Assembly (NCBI RefSeq): GCF_003989135.1
Contig: NZ_RYZZ01000001.1
Coordinates: forward strand, 186,001-250,000
Length of the DNA stretch: 64,000 nucleotides
From: Peribacillus cavernae
GTDB taxonomy: Bacteria > Bacillota > Bacilli > Bacillales > DSM-1321
Direction of reading: 5' to 3'
The notes beneath the pieces were generated by a model. It worked only from the letters and a program-made list of their open reading frames with translations, did not search any database and was not told the origin of the DNA. How positions within the stretch are numbered: the first letter of the stretch is position 1; each line of letters starts with the position of its first letter. Both the position numbers and the translations under genes were made by a program. This document shows, in pieces, positions 16,600 to 23,135 of the stretch.

Positions 16600-17283
16600 T
16601 CAAACCTCTCGACCGGCTTGTTCTCTTTGTAAAAAGTCGTGAAAAATATCCTGCCTTACTTCATCAATATGGCGGCCCATTAATTCCTTAGCATTATCGA
16701 TTTGATTGTTATACATTGCTTTGATAATTTTCCGGTGCATTCCAATGGCCTGTAAAGGACGGTCAAAGTTTACAGTCATGATTACGCCAAACCACTTAAT
16801 TTGTACTTCTAAAGAATTCATAATCATGATCAATCGGTTATTATTCGAATGTTGTATAAATGTATTATGAAGATTTCTGTCAGACTGAAAAAACGTATCT
16901 GCAGACCCTTTTTCCAGATCGGCCTCTGCATGGTCTGCTTCTTCTAACAAAGCCGTATAGACTTCTTTCGACACATGAGGAGCAGCCAGTTCTACCGCTA
17001 CGCATTCCAACGGTTTACGGACGTCATAAATTTCTTGAATGTCCTTTGAACGTGGAATACTTACATACGTACCAGAACGTGGTTTTACCTCAATCAAATT
17101 ATCAAGCTGGAGCCTATTCAGCGCATCACGCAACGGCGTCCGGCTGACTCCAAGTTCAGCAATAAGTTGTTCGTACTCTATCTTGGAACCAGGCTTTAAT
17201 TCACTATTCACAATTTTATCGCGTAAATGCAAATAGACTCTTTCGTTTAGGTTTAAATTGTCAAAATGTAATTTTTCTTCCAA
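16600..17283 (-). CDS. GntR-family transcriptional regulator, FCD (FadR) subfamily, block B
   Basis: A 227-residue regulator with an N-terminal GntR winged helix (about 10-75, with ELGVSRTPLRDALNRLQLD) and a C-terminal all-helical FCD domain (from about 85) in which Asp/His metal ligands such as D130, H134 and H203 are plausible. FCD regulators bind small carboxylic acids and release palindromic operators. Just downstream lie scars of kdgK and eda, so this may originally have been a sugar-acid regulator. A shared palindrome before the amidohydrolase-Rieske, SDR-cupin and tctCBA units is the likely operator. Autoregulation is not evident from its own upstream DNA. Confidence 0.92.
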   Translation of the reverse strand: MEEKLHFDNLNLNERVYLHLRDKIVNSELKPGSKIEYEQLIAELGVSRTPLRDALNRLQLDNLIEVKPRSGTYVSIPRSKDIQEIYDVRKPLECVAVELAAPHVSKEVYTALLEEADHAEADLEKGSADTFFQSDRNLHNTFIQHSNNNRLIMIMNSLEVQIKWFGVIMTVNFDRPLQAIGMHRKIIKAMYNNQIDNAKELMGRHIDEVRQDIFHDFLQREQAGREV

Positions 17284-17336
17284 AGTATATCCCTCAATGT
17301 CTAAGTTTTTAATACCATTTTACTAAATTCCCCTTC

Positions 17337-17440
17337 TTATTTCACTTGAATTACAGCAACTCTTTTATTTTCATAAGCATTAGCTATATCTGTTTGGCAT
17401 CCTCTTTATTTGTCAAGTCTTCTAAATAATCTATTTGCAT
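17337..17440 (-). pseudogene. Short broken open frame of unknown family
   Basis: With AAGGGAGTTATATC as ribosome binding site, an ATG at 17440 opens MQIDYLEDLTNKEDAKQI and then stops at 17384. In the next frame the sequence continues convincingly as DIANAYENKRVAVIQVK to a stop at 17337. This looks like a small gene of about 35 codons broken by a one-base change, or the remnant of a larger gene. The family is not recognised. Confidence 0.35.
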
Positions 17441-17504
17441 GATATAACTCCCTTTTTTTGTTCAAAAGTTCCGCTTTTTAAATTCAGGTAAACAATCAAT
17501 ATTT

Positions 17505-18782
17505 CTAACTTAACGTTTCAACCACGGCTGCGATAGCCAACCAAAGAGTTACTAACGTAGAAGCCACGAGCAAAATGTTCTCGAACCAATTGTTGCGATA
17601 TTTCCCTAGTGTCTTTTGATTTGAAAGGATAAGAATTCCTATTAATATTGCTGGCATACCAATAACCCCCAGGACGTTAACATACACAGCCAATGTTACA
17701 ACTCCAGGCATGCCAGGAATAGACCAAATAATGGGCGTCACCAGAATAAATAAACTAAACCACTTGAACATCGGGTCATTTTCATATTTTTCTCCATATT
17801 TTTTCTTCCTTTCCGGTTTTACTTGATGAAGAGCATCAACGATTACTTTTGGAAGTCCATTCGAAAAGGCAATTATACTACTATACACGACGGCGAATAC
17901 GCCGATATAGAACAAAAGCGATCCAAAATATCCAAAGTAAAGGGAAAGGGCCATTGAGATATCATTTATACTACTGACTACAATATTATTTGGTCTCAAA
18001 ATTTCGGCACCTACAATCCAAATGGCCAAGATAATAATAATGGACATAAAAGTAGCGAAGAGTAAATCATTACGCTGCAATTTTTTATGGAGTGGATTAA
18101 CCCATCCCTTTTCCTTCATGTAATAGGGATAAAGAAAGTTGGTTACCGAACCCGTAACCGAACCTGCTAATGAAATCGCCATCAGGACTGCTCCGTAAAA
18201 ACCAACATCCGCTGGAATATCAAACCCAAGCGTGCCTTTTATAATCCCGGTCATACTCGGTGTTGACCAGATTGCTAACCCAATAAATACAAGCGTCAAA
18301 AGCACCAGAAAGACCTTCATAACATTTTCAATGGTATTAAAAACATTCTTTCTAATGACAAAAAGTGCAGATAAGACGACAATAACCGACCATATAAAAG
18401 GGTAATCAAAACGAAAGAGCCATGCAAGCGCTTCCCCTGCTCCGCTTATCATATAAGACGTGTACAAATGTCCCATGATTAGCGCGTAAAATCCTATAAA
18501 TATAGGAAAGAATTTATGAACTCGTCGAAAACCTTCTATAATAGAAAACCCCTCGGAGTTGGAAAGCTGGTAACGGGACATGATATTCACAATGACAAAA
18601 CGGATGATGAGGGAAAGAGGCAGGATCCACATCAAACTGTAGCCGTAACTTGATCCGGAAATCGAAGCATTTACAAGATCTGCTGCACCCAACTCCCCCA
18701 ATACATATATGATTCCCGGCCCAAAGGCCAGCATTAACCCTTTTAATCCCTTTTTTTCAACAGTTTCAGTCCCAACTTGCAT
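17505..18782 (-). CDS. Nramp-related transporter (block B)
   Basis: A 425-residue protein with about 11 membrane helices that follows the Nramp (natural resistance-associated macrophage protein) fold. It begins in the usual way with GPGIIYVLGELGAADLVNAS, but the canonical metal-binding DPGN of helix 1 is replaced by GAAD, and helix 6 has SVTNFLYPY where metal transporters have a Met-Pro-His-Asn motif. Classical manganese or iron transport is therefore doubtful; the substrate may be another cation or an organic solute. It is upstream of gntR on the same strand. A close paralogue lies next to block C at 44721. Confidence 0.85.
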   Translation of the reverse strand: MQVGTETVEKKGLKGLMLAFGPGIIYVLGELGAADLVNASISGSSYGYSLMWILPLSLIIRFVIVNIMSRYQLSNSEGFSIIEGFRRVHKFFPIFIGFYALIMGHLYTSYMISGAGEALAWLFRFDYPFIWSVIVVLSALFVIRKNVFNTIENVMKVFLVLLTLVFIGLAIWSTPSMTGIIKGTLGFDIPADVGFYGAVLMAISLAGSVTGSVTNFLYPYYMKEKGWVNPLHKKLQRNDLLFATFMSIIIILAIWIVGAEILRPNNIVVSSINDISMALSLYFGYFGSLLFYIGVFAVVYSSIIAFSNGLPKVIVDALHQVKPERKKKYGEKYENDPMFKWFSLFILVTPIIWSIPGMPGVVTLAVYVNVLGVIGMPAILIGILILSNQKTLGKYRNNWFENILLVASTLVTLWLAIAAVVETLS

Positions 18783-18990
18783 TTTTCTTGTTTCAGTTTC
18801 AAGTGGAATTTGACTCTCCTCCTGTCTTTTATAAACTATTGGAATTTACCGTACCAAATAACTCTTTACTATCCACATGGCATCACACTTTTATAAAATC
18901 TTCTACCTTCTCACGATGGAGAAACTAGTTCTGATGCAACAGCCATATTAAACGGGTACTATTTCATAAAATAATTGCTGATTTTACCTA
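18783..18990. other. Intergenic stretch upstream of the Nramp-like gene
   Basis: About 200 bases with no gene recognised. CTCCTCTCTT-type ribosome binding sequence (AGGAGGAGAG on the minus strand) precedes the Nramp-like start. No operator matching the GntR palindrome was found here. Confidence 0.35.
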
Positions 18991-18996
18991 AAACAA

Positions 18997-19040
18997 AATC
19001 CCTTGTTTTTGAAAAATGAATTGCTCAAAAACAAGGGGTT
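18997..19040 (-). terminator. Rho-independent terminator of the SDR-cupin operon
   Basis: CCCTTGTTTTTGA (19000-19012) pairs perfectly with TCAAAAACAAGGG (19025-19037), extended by a few further pairs, with a 12-base loop. On the minus strand GATTTTGTTTT follows; a T-run is also present on the plus side. Confidence 0.7.
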
Positions 19041-19174
19041 CATTTTTCTATTCTTCAACAAAGAACTGAAAACAAACTCTTCTCTAATTGGTGCTGTAGA
19101 GGATATAATTCGTTCAATTTAATACCTACCGTTTGCAATGCCAAGGACTGCTAACCATTTAGCAATTTACTATT

Positions 19175-19654
19175 CTAAAATCTTAATTCCTTAATCGGAA
19201 TATTGTTTTGCTCACAATAATCATAGTACAGTTTCATCTTACTAAAGACGTCATCCTGCTTTATCACTTGATCATTATCATCCAAATATTGAATGCTACC
19301 CTCAAGAATGAATAGAGTAATCATTTCCTCATCCCCATCAACCAGCAGCGTATGTATATCTCCTGGCGGCTCAAATACATACGAGCCTGCAGTAGCTACC
19401 CATTCTCTCTCCAAGTATCTCCACTGTCCTTGTAATGTATAGGCCATTACTTTTCCGCCTGTGTGGCGATGACGATTTACAGCTCCACCCGGTTTCACTT
19501 TCAATAGATTAATCCAACTGCCTGTAGTTAAATCAAAACGAAGAGGTTTAAACCATACTCGATCAGATTGCGGGATCCAAGGAATGTCATTAATGTTAAT
19601 GGCCTGATCACTTAATTGGAATTGTTCTGTAAAACTATTTAAATCTGTAACCAT
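19175..19654 (-). CDS. Cupin, 2,4'-dihydroxyacetophenone dioxygenase-like
   Basis: A 159-residue single-domain cupin. The metal-binding motif is VNRHRHTGGKVMAYTLQG with a second half SYVFEPPGDIHTLLVD; the two histidines of RHRH and the His of DIH are likely Fe ligands. The spacing and the sequences RYLEREWVATAGSYVFEPPG and EDVFSKM-like end resemble the 2,4'-dihydroxyacetophenone dioxygenase family, whose characterised members cleave an aromatic alpha-hydroxy-ketone side chain with O2. Members also occur in other pathways, so the substrate remains open. It is the second gene of an SDR-cupin operon and is followed by a strong terminator. Confidence 0.8.
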   Translation of the reverse strand: MVTDLNSFTEQFQLSDQAININDIPWIPQSDRVWFKPLRFDLTTGSWINLLKVKPGGAVNRHRHTGGKVMAYTLQGQWRYLEREWVATAGSYVFEPPGDIHTLLVDGDEEMITLFILEGSIQYLDDNDQVIKQDDVFSKMKLYYDYCEQNNIPIKELRF

Positions 19655-19689
19655 TTTTCTTCCTCCTTCAAATTCACTGTGTATTGTGA

Positions 19690-20478
19690 TTATGTCAATG
19701 CAGGCTGTGATACTGGCGGATATAAGGATGGATCACCTGCCAGTATTCCACCATCAACAGGTATAATCGCCCCCGTTACGAAACTTGCCTCTGTCGAGAC
19801 AAGAAATTCTACAACTGCTGCTACCTCATCTGGCGTTCCAAATCTTTTCTGCGGCGTACGTGATAAAATTCTTTCCCTGAATATCGGATCTTTTGTTGCA
19901 CCTGATGCAAGAGGCGTCTCGATATAACCAGGGCTAACTGCATTTACACGGATGTTGTCCTTTGCCCACTCTACTGCGAGACATTTTGTTACCTGTACAA
20001 TCCCACCCTTAGATGCTGCGTACGATAACAAATTGGTGCTTCCATAGTGAGCAAGCATGGAGGCAAAATTGACAATCGCTCCTCCCCCTTTTTCAGCCAT
20101 ATAGGGGTGAACTGCCTGACAAATGTGTACACTTCCCTGGAGATTGATTCCTAAAATCGTATCTAACTCTCCCTCATCAACGGATGCAGCTGGCGAACGA
20201 CGAATGATTCCCGCACAATTAACCAGTATATCTAAAGTTCCAAATGTGTCTTTTATTTGTCGTAAAACCTCTTTTGATTCGGTTTGCTTCGTTACATCTG
20301 CTTTAAAAAACACAACATTTTTACCCTGCTCAACCAACGCTTTTGCCTGCGCTTCCCCTTTTTCGGCAGATATATCCACGATAGCAACTGCCATTCCTCG
20401 ATTAGCAAGACGGCTAACCACAGCTAATCCAAGCCCGGAGGCTCCTCCTGTTACAATGGCAACCTTATTTTTTTCCAT
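19690..20478 (-). CDS. SDR-family oxidoreductase (FabG-like)
   Basis: A classical short-chain dehydrogenase of 262 residues from the chosen start. Visible are the cofactor motif TGGASGLGLA, NCAG (NAGI equivalent), the catalytic Ser in FASMLAHYG, the YAASKGG catalytic Tyr-Lys, and VSPGYIETPL. The start ATG at 20478 is preceded by a perfect GGAGGTGAG; an earlier in-frame start at 20511 has none. It probably oxidises an alcohol or reduces a ketone with NAD(P). It leads an operon with the dihydroxyacetophenone-dioxygenase-like cupin, consistent with making or consuming an aryl ketone. Its promoter carries a perfect palindromic operator. Confidence 0.92.
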   Translation of the reverse strand: MEKNKVAIVTGGASGLGLAVVSRLANRGMAVAIVDISAEKGEAQAKALVEQGKNVVFFKADVTKQTESKEVLRQIKDTFGTLDILVNCAGIIRRSPAASVDEGELDTILGINLQGSVHICQAVHPYMAEKGGGAIVNFASMLAHYGSTNLLSYAASKGGIVQVTKCLAVEWAKDNIRVNAVSPGYIETPLASGATKDPIFRERILSRTPQKRFGTPDEVAAVVEFLVSTEASFVTGAIIPVDGGILAGDPSLYPPVSQPALT

Positions 20479-20520
20479 TTTCTCACCTCCAATCAAAAGT
20501 GTATAATCCAAAGAGCTGAT

Positions 20521-20536
20521 ATCTAATATATTAGAT
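20521..20536. promoter_or_regulatory. Perfect palindrome, candidate GntR operator, SDR-cupin operon
   Basis: ATCTAATATATTAGAT is a perfect 16-base palindrome 16 bases downstream of the -10 element. Near-copies lie at 16328 and 13405. It is the best anchor for defining the motif of the FCD-type GntR regulator at 16600. Confidence 0.6.
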
Positions 20537-20551
20537 TTTACTCATACTTAT

Positions 20552-20579
20552 ATTGTAGATCATTTTTTCGTATTGTCAA
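20552..20579 (-). promoter_or_regulatory. Sigma-A-type promoter of the SDR-cupin operon
   Basis: On the minus strand TTGACA (20579-20574) and TACAAT (20557-20552) are separated by 16 bases. The layout of promoter and downstream palindrome is the same as at 16328-16386. Confidence 0.65.
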
Positions 20580-20716
20580 TGCAGTTTTTTATCTTTTCTG
20601 AAAATTTTATTCTAATCCTCACATAGAGATGTGATTAAGATATTAATCTTTACTTTGGTATATTATAGTAGAGAAGCGATTTAAGAGGGTCGACTGAGTT
20701 ATGGACATACATAATA

Positions 20717-21155
20717 GATGTTAAAAAAAAATTGGCTGGCGAAAAAGCAGCAGAGTTGATAGAGGACGGGATGACTATCGGATTGGGCTCGGGTTCAACT
20801 GTATTCTGGACAATAAAAAAACTAGCTGAAATTGTAAATCTGAAGATAAAAGGTATCCCCTCTTCTCTCAGCACTGAAAGATGGACAAAAGAATTTGGCA
20901 TACCTTTAACAGACTTTTGGAAGTTCAGAAGCTTGACTTAGCCAGACGAAGTAAATCCTGATTTTAACCTTATTAAGGGGGAGGAGGATCCTTCTTAAGA
21001 GAGAAAATAGTGGACTCTTCTGCTAAAGAGTTATTCATTGTCGACGATAATTCATAAGTCGTATCACAATTAGGTGATTTTGCATTACCGGTTGAAGTCA
21101 TTCAGTTCGGTTGAAAGGCAACAGCTCAAAAAGTTTCTCAGTCCGGATGCATCCT
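20717..21155 (+). pseudogene. rpiA: Ribose-5-phosphate isomerase A (rpiA) pseudogene
   Basis: The plus strand encodes KKLAGEKAAELIEDG followed by MTIGLGSGSTV, the phosphate-binding start of RpiA, as far as a TAG at 20939. In shifted frames the later parts are recognisable: PDEVNPDFNLIKG, EKIVDSSAKELFIVDD and LGDFALPVEVIQFG, each separated by stops or frameshifts. A central stretch holding the catalytic DGADE region is damaged and the end beyond 21155 is lost. The gene is clearly dead. Confidence 0.85.
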
Positions 21156-21185
21156 GTCCGCAGACACCTTCGTTGTCGGATTGTT

Positions 21186-21240
21186 TGCCAGTGGCAGCGA
21201 CGTGGCAGGCGAATATCGGTCATCCACATTGCCACTGGCA
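21186..21240. repeat. Inverted repeat beyond the rpiA remnant
   Basis: TGCCAGTGGCA (21186-21196) and TGCCACTGGCA (21230-21240) are perfect 11-base inverted repeats 33 bases apart; the arms are themselves nearly palindromic. No T-run follows, so it is not an obvious terminator. Confidence 0.4.
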
Positions 21241-21396
21241 GATGTAATTAGTCCGTTTCTTTGTCGGTATCAAGCTACTAGTCTACTTCCTCCCATTATA
21301 AAACGTCTGTAACAATATAAAAGTTTGGTGCCAGTCCATTTTTTGGTATTTTAACTCGATAGATTCCAAATACATCTACTTTTTACTATATTTTAT

Positions 21397-22275
21397 TTAC
21401 CATTTGATATGCTGTTTCGTAGAGTAAGGATCATGTTCAAGGAGATATTGTTGCAGTGCAGGAAGGTCATCTGTGTTGATGAGATCCACCCCAGCTGTTA
21501 ATAACTCATCCCAGACAGGCTCACGGTTCGGCAGTGCCATGTCAGGAGTAGCCCAGAAACGGACGATCTGACCGTTGTCATACGCTGTTTTGACGATATG
21601 GTTCAGCTTCTCCCGTTCATCCTCTGGCATCTCCCCAACCCCTTGCCATGTAAAATGCTTCGTCCAGTTGTCACTAATGACCGGCATAAATTGATTCGGT
21701 GCATTCGTTCCAAGATCACTCATTCGACCATCATATGTGGCGTAACGGATTTTCTGATTTTCCATCAATTCACGCGGACGGTTTCCAGAAATAATTACTG
21801 TAACAGCACTTTGCTTCACTTTTGACTTTGAGAATTTTGTGAGTATCTTCTGGTATTGGGTTAGCTGTTCGTGAATTTCCTTATATGTAGCTGCGTCTTC
21901 AGATTTAATGTCAATCCAAAGCAAGAAGTCCTGATCTGCCCCTTTGTACACAGACCCTCGATTTTGGCGCACCTTTTCTTTTAATGGATCTAAATATAGG
22001 GACTTTAGTGTCCGCTCCGATTCTACGTTACTTTGATCGTGTGCCACCAGAAGTTCCCCGTCTTCCAGCCATACATCTGCTTCCACGCTTGTAAACCCGT
22101 GATCTAGAGCATCATAGAGCGGACGTTCATGCTCATAATCATTGTGCGCATGCGCTTTCGCAAGCGGGACCACAGTTGATTTTTTCATAGCATGCTCTGC
22201 TGAGGCCAAAGTTGAAGAAAAAGGCATAACAAATGCTGTAACTGCTAATGACATCTTTACCCACCATTTTTTCAC
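21397..22275 (-). CDS. Secreted glycerophosphodiester phosphodiesterase / PI-PLC-like protein
   Basis: A 292-residue protein with a signal peptide (MKKWWVKMSLAVTAFVMPF, cleavage near ASAEH). The mature part starts AHAHNDYEHERPLYDALDHG and continues FTSVEADVWLEDGELLVAHD, the pattern of TIM-barrel phosphodiesterases, with H and N/D of HND and E-D of EADVW as likely metal ligands. Such enzymes hydrolyse glycerophosphodiesters or phosphatidylinositol-like lipids outside the membrane. The C-terminal INTDDLPALQQYL is also typical. It is a single-gene unit; the start has a GGAGG-type site. Possible role in phosphate or teichoic-acid scavenging is inference. Confidence 0.85.
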   Translation of the reverse strand: MKKWWVKMSLAVTAFVMPFSSTLASAEHAMKKSTVVPLAKAHAHNDYEHERPLYDALDHGFTSVEADVWLEDGELLVAHDQSNVESERTLKSLYLDPLKEKVRQNRGSVYKGADQDFLLWIDIKSEDAATYKEIHEQLTQYQKILTKFSKSKVKQSAVTVIISGNRPRELMENQKIRYATYDGRMSDLGTNAPNQFMPVISDNWTKHFTWQGVGEMPEDEREKLNHIVKTAYDNGQIVRFWATPDMALPNREPVWDELLTAGVDLINTDDLPALQQYLLEHDPYSTKQHIKW

Positions 22276-22435
22276 GTTTTTTCCTCCTATCCATCTCGTT
22301 TCAATTCAATCCTAACTTACTATTCTAGTAAAACAATGGAATTAACTGAACTTTAACAAACTCTAAAAAGATGGTTTACAAGTAGGATAAAAAGGCTAAG
22401 TCGATGCCTAACCGACTTTTTCGGGACATTTGTTC

Positions 22436-22800
22436 TTAGAATATTTTATACAAATTCTCCGAATCCCTTAGTTCCCTCCACCATAATAATTCCAGGATGG
22501 GCGTACTCACTACTATCACATCTACTAGCTCAAAGGCCTCATTAAATGAAGCAATAGCTCTTTTTCGAATGTGCTGGGCCTGTACATATTCGTAGCCTTT
22601 TGCTAATAAACTATCCTCCAAGCGTTGCAACACTTCGGGCTGGTATTTTTCTTTTTCTCCTTGAAGGTGTTCCTCGTGAATCGCATATGCTTCACTCTGA
22701 ATGGTTTTCATTTGAGCCCAGGAAACCTCTGAAAGAACGGGTATGTGAACGGGAATGACTTCAGCTCCCATCTCTTTTATAGCATAGTAGTTTGAATTTA
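22436..22800 (-). pseudogene. Amidase-signature family remnant (C-terminal part)
   Basis: The frame encodes AIKEMGAEVIPVHIPVLSEV followed by a helix-rich section with YVQAQHIRKRAIASFNEAFE and VDVIVVSTPI, matching the C-terminal third of amidase-signature enzymes (GatA, indoleacetamide hydrolase). The catalytic Ser-Ser-Lys section is absent and the frame ends soon after the STP motif, so both ends are lost. A strong hairpin at 22815 sits where the gene's middle should be. Confidence 0.65.
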
Positions 22801-22814
22801 CACAATGTTCAAAC

Positions 22815-22855
22815 AAATAAAAACCTATGCATAGATTGCATAGGTTTTTATTTGA
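22815..22855. terminator. Strong bidirectional hairpin terminator
   Basis: Perfect 18-base arms CAAATAAAAACCTATGCA and TGCATAGGTTTTTATTTG flank a five-base loop, with A/T tracts on both sides. No intact gene is left on either side for it to serve. A related small palindrome, TATGCATAGATGCATA, lies about 50 bases further right. Confidence 0.7.
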
Positions 22856-22946
22856 CTCCGCTATGATATCTTTTATTATAATGAATTGTCTCAAGTGGTT
22901 TACTATGCATAGATGCATAAACAATTATGGACAATAGCATACCACT

Positions 22947-23129
22947 CTATTTTTTTCTTAAACAAAGAAGCTTCCTGCTAACTGTCGATTGATTTATTCC
23001 TAATGCTACCGCCATCCTTGTCGTCGAATGATACTTTTTTTGAGCCATAGATAAAAGCTCTTCCTCTAGTAATTGAATTCCTTCTTTCAAGGAAATGATA
23101 GAATTAACATGAACAGCCTTTTTATATAG
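22947..23129 (-). pseudogene. Sigma-54-dependent activator remnant (C-terminal helix-turn-helix)
   Basis: About 60 codons ending at 22947 encode ISLKEGIQLLEEELLSMAQK followed by TTRMAVALGINQSTVSRKL, the Fis/TyrR-type helix-turn-helix that ends RocR/TyrR-like enhancer-binding proteins. The sensor and AAA+ domains are missing. It abuts the alpha-mannosidase gene. Confidence 0.7.
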
Positions 23130-23135
23130 TCTAGC

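Noticed and set aside
22816-22924. N-terminal part of a 162-codon frame fused to the amidase remnant
   Set aside because: The segment translates through an 18-base perfect hairpin and is cysteine/asparagine-rich; it is not part of an amidase.
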